A model generated the notes under the pieces. The model did no database searches. It worked only from the letters and a program-made list of their open reading frames with translations, and was not told where the DNA came from. Made by a program: the position numbers and the translations under genes. DNA of 64,000 bases. Source: FEN-33 sp963768775 (GTDB lineage Archaea; Thermoplasmatota; Thermoplasmata; Methanomassiliicoccales; UBA472). The stretch's first letter is position 1; every line of letters starts with the position of its first letter. The stretch covers positions 310,001-374,000 of the forward strand of contig CAVYIY010000008.1 of assembly GCA_963768775.1 (NCBI GenBank), written 5' to 3'. This document shows positions 17,851 to 26,831 of the stretch, in pieces.

Positions 17851-18341
17851 TCATTCTAGAGAGGGGTTGCGAGAAGGGATCGATTGCATCATCGCCCTCA
17901 GTCTCTCTGCGGTCCGGTCGAGCTCGACGAGGCCGATTGGCTTTACCAGATATCCATCGACCTGGCTTTCCCATTCCTGCGCGATGTCGCTTTGCATGTC
18001 GAAGGTGAGAGCCGCCTCCCGGACCGTCGGGTCCTTCTTTCTTATGTGCCCCAGCACCTCGCGGGCGTCCTTCTTGGGGAGGTTGAGATCCAGCAGCACT
18101 AAGTCCGGTCGATTGGATTCGGACCATTTCTCTATGCAGCGGACCGCTTTGTTCCCATCTTTGACCAGGGTGACCTTGGACTCAAGATTCGTTGCCTTGA
18201 CGATCTCATGCACCAGCATCTGGTCGCGGGATCATCTTCGATTAGAAGCAGCCATAGCGACGATGGGCCCTTGACTGGTCTGACTTGATTCCCAGCTTCC
18301 TCCGTCGCTTTCTTTCGGGGCGCGGTCGTTCTTTCGGTCAT
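17851..18341 (-). pseudogene. Single-domain response regulator, frameshifted near its N-terminus
   Basis: From ATG 18341 the frame encodes about 41 residues ending in WLLLIEDDPATR, the first beta strand and acidic pair of a CheY-like receiver. The continuation MLVHEIVKATNL..., the phospho-acceptor region DLVLLDLNLPKKDAREVL and the conserved Lys in GYLVKPIGLVELD lie one frame over, from 18219 to 17851. One missing base between 18219 and about 18230 explains both. Joined, they would form a complete receiver domain of about 120 residues with an N-terminal extension. No homopolymer is at the site. The downstream ATG at 18219 could give only a truncated domain lacking the acidic pocket. Confidence 0.75.
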
Positions 18342-18594
18342 GCTATGTTCGATAATCGCCCTGCCGGTTTGTATCCTTTTCCCGCTCTTTGCTCATTCGC
18401 GCGCATCTCAATTCCCGGTATGAGCCCAAGTTATTCTGCGACGGACCATTGCGATCTCAAGGGATGAGCGAGATGTTATCCGGCTTTGCAGAGTTTTTCT
18501 GAGTATCAGGCCAACCTGGTGATTAATGCAGTAGGCTGATTCGTCTTCTCAATAATGGAGATTGAATCGAGAGAATACGAAATGTGAAAGAATG
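18342..18594. other. Intergenic region before a tRNA gene
   Basis: About 250 bases with no supported gene. Short open frames exist but lack ribosome sites. Confidence 0.4.
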
Positions 18595-18668
18595 TGGGCC
18601 CGGTCGGATTTGAACCGACGACCATCCGGTTATGAGCCGAACGCTCCACCAGACTAAGCTACGGACCC
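18595..18668 (-). tRNA. tRNA with CAT anticodon (Met elongator or Ile2)
   Basis: The minus strand folds as a tRNA: acceptor stem GGGTCCG/CGGGCCC with discriminator A, D arm, anticodon stem TTCGG/CCGGA with loop CTCATAA, and a T arm GTCGG-TTCAAAT-CCGAC. The anticodon CAT is at 18632-18634. The acceptor stem is not the A1-U72 type of archaeal initiators, so this is an elongator Met or an Ile tRNA whose C34 is modified to agmatidine. No intron; CCA is not encoded. Confidence 0.9.
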
Positions 18669-18780
18669 TTAAGACGCAATTTTTCAGTTATTCCAGAGCT
18701 GAATATAAAGGTGTTGGCTTCGAATTGCTTTGCCCGGCTCGGCGTGCCCTTCAAGAATCATCGATTGACGCGATCGCCTA

Positions 18781-19794
18781 TCAGAATCCTCGGCTGCAAT
18801 AAGCTGGTTGTCCTTTATTGAGCAGTCTTACTACGAGCACCAGCACCGGTAGCTCGACTATCACTCCGATGATTATTGCCACTTGCACCAGCGGCAGGTC
18901 GGGGAAAAGGCCGAAGGCGATCGCCAAAGCCAATGGGGAGTTCCTTGCGATGCTGGTGCATGTCAATAAAGCGCATTCCTCATATCGGAGCTTGAGCCAG
19001 CGGCTGATGTAATGCGATAGAATGTACGAGATTGCGAAGAAGATGAGCACCGGCAGAAGGACCACCGACAGCGGGCCGGCGTTTTCGATGATCACTTTGG
19101 TCTGTCCGGCGAACATGAAGAAGATCGCGACGGCCAACATCAGTGTTTGTATCGCGATCGGCACCTCTCTCATCCGCAGCTCTTTCCACGCAGCTCCTTT
19201 GATCCGGACGATGCCGCGGTTCGTCAGCATGGCCAAAGCGAAGGGCAGGAAGATGAAGACGATGACCGTCTCGATGAGCGAACTGAGTTGGAATGGGACT
19301 ATCTCTCCTGCGAACAGAAAGAGGTAAACTGGAATGAGCAAGATCTGCAGCACGAGTTGGGTGGGCAGCAAGGCCAATCCCAACGATACGTCTCCCTTCG
19401 CCATGCCAGTGAATACAAGGAACCAATCGGTGCAAGGGGTGACAACATAAAGTATGAAGCCCAGGAAGATCAGCGGCGTTCCACTCAGGAAAATGCTGGC
19501 GAGCAAGAAACCGAGAATCGGCACAATAATGAAATTGACCGACCAGGCAATGCCGAAGAATTTCAATCTCGCATAGGATTTGGCGACATTCCTCAACGGC
19601 GTGCCGAGAGCAATTCCATACATCAGGCCCACAAGAGAAAGATAGACGATGGTATTGCTGGCGCCGGCAATACCAGTGAAAACCGGTCCGACAGCGAGCC
19701 CCAAAAGCATCGCGGCGATCAAGATGATGGGCTGAGAGCTTTCAAACCTGGTCAGTCCTTCCGCTTCGCCCATTTCGATCTCCGGTGTATCCAC
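18781..19794 (-). CDS. ACR3-like arsenite efflux / BASS family transporter
   Basis: About ten hydrophobic helices in 337 residues. The segment VVTPCTDWFLVFTGMAKGD contains the conserved Cys of ACR3 arsenite carriers, and CTSIARNSPLALAIAFGLF corresponds to the second broken-helix region. These two sites are what distinguish ACR3-like proteins from other BASS members. An N-terminal acidic tail (about 15 residues) precedes the first helix. No arsR or arsenate reductase gene is adjacent, so arsenite export is likely but not proven. Confidence 0.78.
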   Translation of the reverse strand: MDTPEIEMGEAEGLTRFESSQPIILIAAMLLGLAVGPVFTGIAGASNTIVYLSLVGLMYGIALGTPLRNVAKSYARLKFFGIAWSVNFIIVPILGFLLASIFLSGTPLIFLGFILYVVTPCTDWFLVFTGMAKGDVSLGLALLPTQLVLQILLIPVYLFLFAGEIVPFQLSSLIETVIVFIFLPFALAMLTNRGIVRIKGAAWKELRMREVPIAIQTLMLAVAIFFMFAGQTKVIIENAGPLSVVLLPVLIFFAISYILSHYISRWLKLRYEECALLTCTSIARNSPLALAIAFGLFPDLPLVQVAIIIGVIVELPVLVLVVRLLNKGQPAYCSRGF

Positions 19795-19868
19795 GCAATA
19801 ATAGAATAGTCTTGCCGCTCCATCAACATCGACGAGCGCTCATCAAAAGCAGGTCACGACTTGGTCGC

Positions 19869-20792
19869 CTATTCAGGCCGGTTTAAAAGCGCCTTCAGGT
19901 TCCTGGGGAAAATCGAGAGGTCCAGACCGATCCGCATAAGCTTGTCCTCCATCGCCTTTGCCCTTTCACCTTTGAATTCCCCCTTCAAGAGATATGCTGT
20001 CTCTATCTCCGAAAACTCGCCTCCATCTGTGTATGAATCAGCCAAATCCTCATCGTAAGGGCATACTCGCTGGCAATGCATGCAACCGACGATAGCATTA
20101 TGCGCTGCTGGATCAACCCAATCCGGGAACTCCTTCTCGGCGGATTGCTCATTGAGGAAGGTGAGGCATCGCTCCACCCTTATCAGGAATCGGTCCTCCG
20201 TGATCACATCATTGGGGCAGGCTCTCAGGCACTTCCTGCAGGTCCTGCATCCCGGCAGCATCTCCCTCTCACCCCAGGTATCATCTTCGTTATTCAGGTC
20301 GGAATAGAATGCCGTCAATCGGACGAAGCTGCCCTTCCTTGGCACATATGTGATATTGTTTCTGCCATAGAGTGTGAGTCCGGAACGGGCCGCCAGTGTC
20401 TTGAGTGGTATGAAGGCCTTTTCAAGTCGAAGCGGCTCCGGGGCAACGCTCTCAGACATGACCTTTCTCACCCGTTCGTCGACCTCGCGAACGGATGCAT
20501 AGGTCGGCGGAACGATGGTCTCAATTCTTCTCCCTTTCCAATGGAATGCAACCTTGAGCTGGGGCTGCGGCACTGCAATAACGATGATGGACTCCGCCTC
20601 CGGGAAATCCTCTGGAATTTGATACTTCATGGTGAGGAGGTAGTCGTTGTACAACTTCTCATCCAGAGCGCCGGTGCTACGCAGGCTTCGAATATCCTCT
20701 TTCAACTGCTCCAGTCTGTCAGTCGAGACGGTCCTGGCGCTGCAACCGTCGCGCTCCAGCGCCTTCAGAACGGTGCGAATCTCCATGCTCAC
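19869..20792 (-). CDS. QueG-like double [4Fe-4S] cluster protein
   Basis: The 307-residue product has an N-terminal domain with EDFPEAESIIVIAVPQPQ, typical of the QueG/reductive dehalogenase group, and a pair of 4Fe-4S motifs: CRTCRKCLRACPNDVI near residue 180 and CMHCQRVCPYDED near residue 235. These resemble epoxyqueuosine reductase, but the catalytic region and HEAT-like C-terminal domain of real QueG are absent and archaea make archaeosine rather than queuosine, so this is a QueG-like protein of unknown reaction. It ends in TAG. Confidence 0.72.
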   Translation of the reverse strand: MSMEIRTVLKALERDGCSARTVSTDRLEQLKEDIRSLRSTGALDEKLYNDYLLTMKYQIPEDFPEAESIIVIAVPQPQLKVAFHWKGRRIETIVPPTYASVREVDERVRKVMSESVAPEPLRLEKAFIPLKTLAARSGLTLYGRNNITYVPRKGSFVRLTAFYSDLNNEDDTWGEREMLPGCRTCRKCLRACPNDVITEDRFLIRVERCLTFLNEQSAEKEFPDWVDPAAHNAIVGCMHCQRVCPYDEDLADSYTDGGEFSEIETAYLLKGEFKGERAKAMEDKLMRIGLDLSIFPRNLKALLNRPE

Positions 20793-20846
20793 CGATCAAT
20801 GCTAGGCGCTTCTAGGCAATCCCTTTTTTCATGCTTTCGCGTCCGA

Positions 20847-22907
20847 TCACTGTTCCGAAGGCGCCACCGGCTCATTGCCATACACCACCCAGCCTTCCCG
20901 GGACTCCAGCCAATGGCTGCGATGACGGCCATACTCTATCAGGTATCTCACGCCGACCAAGGCGGACCATATCAGCATGATGATCAGGAATAACTGCAGT
21001 AACGGCGACAGATCCACCTGCACCGGGGTCCCCGGGACAGCGAACGATGTGTTCACGCTGGTCATGCCGGTGAAGAACACGTACGTCCACAGCACGATGA
21101 ACACCGTCGCGACGAGGCCGAAGCAGAGGCGCGAGAACGCGCCGGCCCGGTAGCTGCCGCGGCAGAACTGGACGATTACCAGCACCACGCCGATGGCGAT
21201 CACGGTCGAGTCCAGGTCTTGAAGCCCCTGGATCGCCTGGTTCAATATCGGTTCGTTCAGGCTGGTAAGCACCGCGCGGAGGGCAAGGACGAAGACCACC
21301 GGGATGATGATGTACGACAGGAAGGCGCGGCGAGCGTTCTTCGCCCCCTCCACCAAGCGGGTGTAGCGCAGCTTGAAGTCGGTCAACAACCCCTTCTCCG
21401 GCGCGCTCAGCGATCTCAGCTTCCGACTGACCCGGTACTGCCACTCTCTCCTGTAATCGATCAGCTCGCAGACCGGCAGCAGGGCCACTAGCGCCGCATA
21501 GATCAGGAAGAGCACGATAATCGGGGCGAGCGCTATCTTCAGGTTGGAGTTCCACAGCGCCTGCTCCAGTGCCCCATCCATGAAGATCGCGTTTACGAAC
21601 AGCAGTATGAATGGCACTTTCATCAGGCCGAAGGTGAGCCGTCCGAACGAGCCGCGGGGGTAGAAGCCCCAGGCGAAGCTCAGGGCGATGATGACCAGGG
21701 CGAACGGGGCAATGGCGCTGGCGATCCTCCCGATTTCCTGCGCCAGAGCGACGTTGCTGGCGACCTGGGTGAGATCATCCAGGATGCCTGAGAGGAGCGA
21801 GAGTGCGAGGAATGGCACCAGGAGCCAACCGACATAGGCCCTCTTCGCCGCCTTGGCGCCGTTGCCTATCTTCCCCGTGCGCAAGTTGAAATCGAGGAGC
21901 ATCGAGTTCACGTTCAGCTGCTTTCCCTTGATGGCGAAGCCGAGCCCGGCCTTCCAGGGTTTCCGTTCGTCGATCAACTCCCCCAGCGCTTCGATCGCTT
22001 GGAACCCAGGGATGATCATGACCAGCAGGGCCATCAGATCGTAATCGAAATGGACGCCGTTCTCGAGGAGCCAGCCGCTCAATCCGTGGCCGACCAGGAC
22101 TAGGTAGATGTAGACGATGAGGAAGAGGACGTAGGCCAGGCTGAACGCCAGACGACCGAAGCTGCCCTTTGGATAGAAGCCGCGCATCCAAGCGATTGGA
22201 AAGAGGACCAATCCGAGCAGTAGCAATGAGCTGACGATGTCAGCTAGCACCGTGAACAAGCGAAGTCCCTCGAGCGGGACGTCTATCAGAGCCGAGACCG
22301 CTGGCGGGATGAGGAGGAATAGTAGCGCCGGGATGACGACCAACAGCAGCAGCTTGTTCCTCGTTTCCTTCTGCGCCTCCGGGGGGATTCCGATTCGAGG
22401 GGAGAAATCTAGTGCCAAGTTCTCCTTGAGCAGAAGTCTGGCCGGAATCTGAGCGCCGACGCTTTTGAGCCAATCCTCTCTGAACCAGAACAGCTCGACG
22501 ACATAGCCGATTGCGCGGAGCGCAACCAGATAGAGGAGAACCAGGTAGATGCTAGTGAGGTCGAGGTGAGACTGGAGCAGCTCCAACACTCGGGGCAGGT
22601 TCAACGAAAGGAGCAGGGCCGACAGATACAGCAATACCAGTCCGGTCTCCACCAGACCGAAGGTCAGGCGAGCGAAGCTTCCCTTCTTGTAGAAGCCGCC
22701 TAAGAAACTGGCGGCCACCACTGGAATGCCGAGAAGGATAATCAGCTGGATCAGGCCGAGCAGCTCCGAACCCAAGGTCGGGTCCGACATCCTGCTCCGA
22801 AATATCAAAGCGAGAACGACCGGGACAACGACCAGCAGCACCGCGGCAATGCTCGCGGCGACGATTCCCCTGCCCATCGTACCGTGCTTGAACTTGAAGT
22901 CCTCCAA
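20847..22907 (-). CDS. Large membrane protein of four tandem repeats
   Basis: The 686-residue protein consists of four copies of a module of about 170 residues. Each begins with a short soluble stretch like DFKLRYTRLVEGAKNARRA (at about residues 3, 165, 345 and 515), then two hydrophobic helices, a conserved loop, and two more helices. The conserved loop reads GFYKKGSFARLTFGL, GFYPKGSFGRLAFSL, GFYPRGSFGRLTFGL and GSYRAGAFSRLCFGL. This predicts about sixteen membrane helices. I do not recognise the family, and no catalytic or transport motif is seen. It is monocistronic and starts at ATG 22907. Confidence 0.75.
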   Translation of the reverse strand: MEDFKFKHGTMGRGIVAASIAAVLLVVVPVVLALIFRSRMSDPTLGSELLGLIQLIILLGIPVVAASFLGGFYKKGSFARLTFGLVETGLVLLYLSALLLSLNLPRVLELLQSHLDLTSIYLVLLYLVALRAIGYVVELFWFREDWLKSVGAQIPARLLLKENLALDFSPRIGIPPEAQKETRNKLLLLVVIPALLFLLIPPAVSALIDVPLEGLRLFTVLADIVSSLLLLGLVLFPIAWMRGFYPKGSFGRLAFSLAYVLFLIVYIYLVLVGHGLSGWLLENGVHFDYDLMALLVMIIPGFQAIEALGELIDERKPWKAGLGFAIKGKQLNVNSMLLDFNLRTGKIGNGAKAAKRAYVGWLLVPFLALSLLSGILDDLTQVASNVALAQEIGRIASAIAPFALVIIALSFAWGFYPRGSFGRLTFGLMKVPFILLFVNAIFMDGALEQALWNSNLKIALAPIIVLFLIYAALVALLPVCELIDYRREWQYRVSRKLRSLSAPEKGLLTDFKLRYTRLVEGAKNARRAFLSYIIIPVVFVLALRAVLTSLNEPILNQAIQGLQDLDSTVIAIGVVLVIVQFCRGSYRAGAFSRLCFGLVATVFIVLWTYVFFTGMTSVNTSFAVPGTPVQVDLSPLLQLFLIIMLIWSALVGVRYLIEYGRHRSHWLESREGWVVYGNEPVAPSEQ

Positions 22908-23052
22908 CGAAATCCGCTCCCATCCAGCTGCGATTGCATCGGCTTCATTCCATAATTACTCTTGCCCCTCGTTCCTTCCTCTGATAATATCGCACCACCG
23001 GCCAGGGGGAGCGTCGAACCCATTATCTTGCCAATTGGCCATTCTTGCGGAC

Positions 23053-23688
23053 ATGTCGAAGAATCGCGGCAAGCCCGATGACATCAAGGCGGACCTCAAG
23101 GCGCTCTGTGCAAGCGCTCTGGAGTACGGGGCTATCAAAGCGGCACCGATTTCGGCAAGGAAGATTGTCATTGACCCAAGAGTCCGCCTGAAGTGCGCCA
23201 TCCCGGTCTGCGACGGCTATGGCCGCTGCCTCATGTGCCCTCCGAACATCATCTCGGTGCAGGAATTCGCCACAGCCCTGGAGCGGTACCAGCATGCCAT
23301 CGTTCTGCAATTCGACATCGAGGTGGACAAGAAGAAGATGAGCGGCAAGATCGGTTCCATGGCGCTCGCTGAGCTACGGCTCGATACCGATTATGAGGCA
23401 ATGATGTCCGAAAGCGCGAAGAAGATGAACAGGGCTCTGGTCAAGCTCGAGAGAGATGCGCTCCATCTGGGCTATCGATTCTCCACCGCTCTGTCCGCAG
23501 GCAACTGCCGCCTATGCGACGAGTGCGTCGGGCCAGGCAAGGGCAAGCAATGCCGGCACCCGTTCGAGGCCAGGCCCGCCATGGAAGCATTGGGGGTCGA
23601 CGTCTTCGCCACAGCTGGGCTCGCCGGCATGCCGATCGAGTTCCCGGCAAAGAGACCGGTGTGGACCTGCTTATTGCTGGTCGATTGA
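23053..23688 (+). CDS. DUF2284 domain metal-binding protein
   Basis: The 211-residue protein has a Cys-rich N-terminal half with KCAIPVCDGYGRCLMCPPN and a C-terminal cluster with CRLCDECVGPGKGKQCRHP, followed by the MEALGVDVFATAGLAGMPI segment. This Cys layout matches DUF2284 (predicted metal-binding) proteins found in methanogens and anaerobes. The metal is probably Fe-S or zinc. I chose ATG 23053; upstream in-frame sequence overlaps the antisense start of the repeat protein and is not family-like. Confidence 0.82.
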   Translation: MSKNRGKPDDIKADLKALCASALEYGAIKAAPISARKIVIDPRVRLKCAIPVCDGYGRCLMCPPNIISVQEFATALERYQHAIVLQFDIEVDKKKMSGKIGSMALAELRLDTDYEAMMSESAKKMNRALVKLERDALHLGYRFSTALSAGNCRLCDECVGPGKGKQCRHPFEARPAMEALGVDVFATAGLAGMPIEFPAKRPVWTCLLLVD

Positions 23689-23795
23689 GCATAGTCCGAG
23701 GCTTCGGTCGGCTTGATCTGCAACGGTCGATTCTCCCTCGTGCCCGGCATCGCTGATAGCAAGGTTCTTAGCAGGTTGGCTGAGTGATTCACTTC

Positions 23796-24752
23796 ATGTC
23801 CTCGATCAGGACCAAGGCGCCATAGCTCCGCGCCTCCCGTTGGTACAACTCCCCGCCATTGACCTGGAGAGAGCTGAAGGGGAAGGTGGTGCTGGTCGAT
23901 TTCATGACCTATTCCTGCGTCAACTGCGTGAGGACGTTCCCGCACATGCGCTATCTTTGGTCCCAGTTGAAGGACGAGGGATTGGTGATCATCGGGGTGC
24001 AAACGCCCGAGTTTCAGTTCGAGAAGGATTTCCGGAACATCGAGGATGCGATCAATCGGCATGGTATCGAGTACCCGATCGCAGTGGACAACGAATACGA
24101 GATCTGGAACGCCTTTGGGAACCAATATTGGCCCGAGCAGTGGTTCGGGGGGCAAGATGGCGTTATCAGGCATATGCGAACCGGCGAAGGCGGGGAACAG
24201 GAGATCGAGGAATGGATCCTGAAGCTGCTGAGGGAGGGTGGCCGAGAGGTGAGATTGGAGGGCGGCCCTCATCAGGAGCTTGTACGTAGCTCCGAGCCGA
24301 TCACGGCAGAAACGTATTGCGGCTTCCTGAGGAACACTGGCATGGGCAACCCGGCCGAATGCGATGCCAACGGACGATGCGTCTACCGCGACAAGGACAT
24401 AGAGCACTAGCTGGGCATCATTTATCTGGAGGGGCAATGGAAGCAGGATGAGGAGTTCCTGGAGCATGAGGGAGATCAGCTGGGCCACATCCTATTGCGT
24501 TTCCAGGCGGCCGAGGTGAATCTGGTCATGACAGCGGATGAGCCGACTGAAGTCGAGGCCACGTTAGACGGCGCACCGCTTCCCATTGCGTCGGCCGGAG
24601 CTGATGCCGTGGAACGTTCCGGCAGGATGGTTGTTGACGTGAACCGTCAGGACATGTATCGCCTGTATCGTTCGGCTACGCCGGAGCTACACGAACTGAA
24701 GATACTAACGCAAGCCCCCGGGCTCAGGAGTTATGCTTTCACCTTCGGGTGA
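23796..24752 (+). pseudogene. Thioredoxin-like (DipZ/TlpA-type) protein with two in-frame TAG codons
   Basis: One frame of 318 codons from ATG 23796 to TGA 24752 is interrupted only by TAG at 23823-23825 and TAG at 24408-24410. The first segment reads like the start of a TlpA/DipZ-type thiol-disulfide protein: the line WYNSPPLTWRELKGK leads to VVLVDFMTYSCVNCVRTFP with the active-site CVNC, then VIIGVQTPEFQFEKD and AFGNQYWP. After the second TAG come IYLEGQWKQDEEFLEHEG and LLRFQAAEVNLVM, the usual C-terminal domain. So the protein family is conserved through both stops. It is either a pseudogene with two nonsense changes or a gene in which TAG is read through. Confidence 0.75.
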
Positions 24753-24823
24753 TTCCTGCTGGTTCCCGGGCCGATGAAAGAGTATTAGTCTATCCAGCAT
24801 CATCTGAATTGCAGGGTGAAGCA

Positions 24824-25210
24824 ATGCCGGTGCAGAAGAAGGAGAAAGGGAACGTCCTGGGGAAGCAGCTAGTCACAAGTAATCTCCTTGAATACCAAGA
24901 GGGAGCGGTGGTCAGCCGCACTTTGATCGACAAATTGGCCGGAACGGTCACCATCTTCGCGTTCGATGAGGAGCAGGGTCTGAGCGAGCATACCGCGCCC
25001 TTCGACGCCATGGCGCATATTCTCGATGGTGAAGTCGAAATAAAGATTGCCGGGCAACCCTTCCATTTGAAGGCAGGGGAGATGATAATCATGCCCGCGA
25101 ACAAGCCTCATGCCCTCCATGCCATCACCCCATTCAAGATGATGCTCATCATGATCCGCTCGGAGGACAAGGTTCCAGAGATCGTCAGCGAGAAGGCACT
25201 TAAGCCATGA
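24824..25210 (+). CDS. Cupin domain protein
   Basis: The 128-residue product is a single cupin: LSEHTAPFDAMAHILDGEVEI gives the first motif (His and Asp/His ligands) and MIIMPANKPHALHAI the second. I chose ATG 24824 because GGTGA lies seven bases before it; the frame is open upstream to 24749. The small cupins of this type often sense or bind small molecules, sometimes in anaerobic or stress regulons. It lies immediately after the interrupted thioredoxin-like gene and before tRNA-Asn on the other strand. Confidence 0.8.
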   Translation: MPVQKKEKGNVLGKQLVTSNLLEYQEGAVVSRTLIDKLAGTVTIFAFDEEQGLSEHTAPFDAMAHILDGEVEIKIAGQPFHLKAGEMIIMPANKPHALHAITPFKMMLIMIRSEDKVPEIVSEKALKP

Positions 25211-25246
25211 GAAAGTCCTTAAGAAATCCTCTTTGGATGAGGAAGT

Positions 25247-25345
25247 TGGCGCCGTCGAGCGGGATCGAACCGCTGACCTTGTGATGACTGCGTGCCTTGA
25301 AATGGCATTAACAGTCACACGCTCTACCAACTGAGCTACGACGGC
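25247..25345 (-). tRNA. tRNA-Asn (GTT) with a 23-nt intron; CCA encoded
   Basis: The minus strand starts GCCGTCGTAGCTC, pairs with CGACGGC at its end, and has the anticodon stem TGTGA/TCACA. The loop reads CTGTTA, then 23 extra bases, then A, giving an intron at 25286-25308 after position 37, the canonical archaeal site. The intron's own helices (GACTG/CAGTC and TGCC/GGCA) form a bulge-helix-bulge as needed by the tRNA splicing endonuclease. The CCA end is encoded at 25247-25249, unlike in the CAT tRNA at 18.6 kb. Confidence 0.92.
25286..25308 (-). other. tRNA-Asn intron
   Basis: Twenty-three bases between positions 37 and 38 of the mature tRNA. Removing them restores a seven-base anticodon loop closed by a perfect five-pair stem. 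Confidence 0.85.
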
Positions 25346-25371
25346 TTTGCGACCAAAACAACCCGCTTCTA

Positions 25372-25728
25372 TTAAGCCTTTTGCCCGGGACGGCCAGTGT
25401 CCGTGGGCAGGGAGGTGCGGAGCTTGTTCACCGTCTCGTCCATGCTGGTCAGGATGCTGCGCAGATCGTTATAGAATAACGGCAGTTTATCTGTGGTGAC
25501 CGCGCCCTCGGGCGAGGGTGCTATCAGCCCTTCTTGCTCCAATATGCGCAACGAATACCTGACCTTGTGCTGGGGCACGTTCAACTGTTCCGAGAGCCTG
25601 ATTATCCCGATCGGCTCGTGCTCCATGATCGCCTTGAGCATGGTCACGTGGCGCTCGAGGAGCTCTATCTCGCTCTCTATCTTGCTTGTCAATATGCTTC
25701 TCCCCTTCACCCAGTCACCCCATGTCAC
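25372..25728 (-). CDS. Winged-helix transcriptional regulator
   Basis: The 118-residue product has a helix-turn-helix region at about residues 40-70 (IGIIRLSEQLNVPQHKVRYSLRILEQEGLI), followed by a short wing and a helical C-terminal tail that may dimerise. The pattern matches small archaeal MarR/ArsR-like winged-helix regulators. Target genes unknown; neighbours are a methyltransferase-like gene on the same strand and tRNA-Asn. Confidence 0.8.
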   Translation of the reverse strand: MTWGDWVKGRSILTSKIESEIELLERHVTMLKAIMEHEPIGIIRLSEQLNVPQHKVRYSLRILEQEGLIAPSPEGAVTTDKLPLFYNDLRSILTSMDETVNKLRTSLPTDTGRPGQKA

Positions 25729-25872
25729 TACCTGTCGTGGTCATGATAGCGTTTGACCCTTAAATTCATTGCCTACCTCAATCTCGCTTTGGCAACGGTC
25801 TGGCAATGATGGATGACTATGCCCGTGCCCCCGATGCCCGGAGTCGATCGACAAGAACCTCGAAATCGGCGC

Positions 25873-26715
25873 CTACGATCGTTGGATATCACAAACCCAA
25901 TTGTCGTAGAATGCGTCCCGCTTGTTTTCTATCACTGCCACCTTGCGGCCCTTATGCCTGGACCAGGACTCTACGAGGTGGGCCTCCTTTTCCGTTCCCG
26001 TCGTAACCAACGTCTTCTCGGTCAGCTCGAGCATCTCCTCGACTATCTTGCGCCAGAATATCTGGTTATGAGGAAAGATCTCGCCGGCCATGAGCACCAT
26101 TCCCAGGGGGGCGTGCGGCAGGTAGTTGCTGGCCTTCGTGCCGTCCAGGCAGGCGGTGTCTTCGGGGGCCAATCGGCCGGAGCGCAGGCCTAGCGAAAGC
26201 AGCGAGGGATCGTTGTCGAAGCTGAGCGGGATGACCCCGATCCGCCTCAACGCCACAGTCCCCGCTCCAGAGCCGCAGCAGGCATCGATGCAGGTTTCCC
26301 CCTCGACATCCCCCCAGACCTGGCGGAGCAACTCTTCGATCAGGATCGCTCGCTTCGGGGTGAAGTCCTCAATCGCTGGTGGCACCTCCCTGGCGATGCG
26401 GAGGGATAACAGCTCGCGCACTGCGGCTTCCCACTCCTGCCGCTCTTCCTGGAGTATCTCGGCGTCCAATTCCTCAGCCCGCTCGATGACCGCTTCGGTC
26501 GGCTTGCGCAGCAGGAATGAGCCAACCATCCAACCTTTTTCAGTGTTGAGTGCCAGGGCAAGCGGCCATTCGTCCTCGGATATCAGTAACTTGGCTTCCT
26601 TGGCTGGCATCGTGATTAGCATGTTGGTGAAGGAGTCGTCGGTCAATCTTTCGAAGTTAGGTTCGATCATCGCAACTTCATCTAGGTCCAATAGAACCGC
26701 CGCTCTGGTTTGCAT
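25873..26715 (-). CDS. SAM-dependent methyltransferase-like protein, unknown substrate
   Basis: The C-terminal half of the 280-residue protein has a motif-I-like glycine loop, CIDACCGSGAGTVALR, followed by IPLSFDNDPSL, and further Rossmann-like strands (GMVLMAGEIFPHN). The N-terminal half (to about residue 130) is helical and not recognised. The CCGSGAG loop is compatible with binding S-adenosylmethionine. Two-domain proteins of this kind in methanogens are of unknown function. It ends in TAG. Confidence 0.65.
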   Translation of the reverse strand: MQTRAAVLLDLDEVAMIEPNFERLTDDSFTNMLITMPAKEAKLLISEDEWPLALALNTEKGWMVGSFLLRKPTEAVIERAEELDAEILQEERQEWEAAVRELLSLRIAREVPPAIEDFTPKRAILIEELLRQVWGDVEGETCIDACCGSGAGTVALRRIGVIPLSFDNDPSLLSLGLRSGRLAPEDTACLDGTKASNYLPHAPLGMVLMAGEIFPHNQIFWRKIVEEMLELTEKTLVTTGTEKEAHLVESWSRHKGRKVAVIENKRDAFYDNWVCDIQRS

Positions 26716-26831
26716 CTTCTCTCGCTCGGGGTGCTACGAATCAAATCCTAGGCGATAACCCTTTTGCAGAAACCTTACGAGTTGACCGACAGCGATTTAT
26801 TCCGCGGCTAAGCATCTTTCAATTGATAGCG

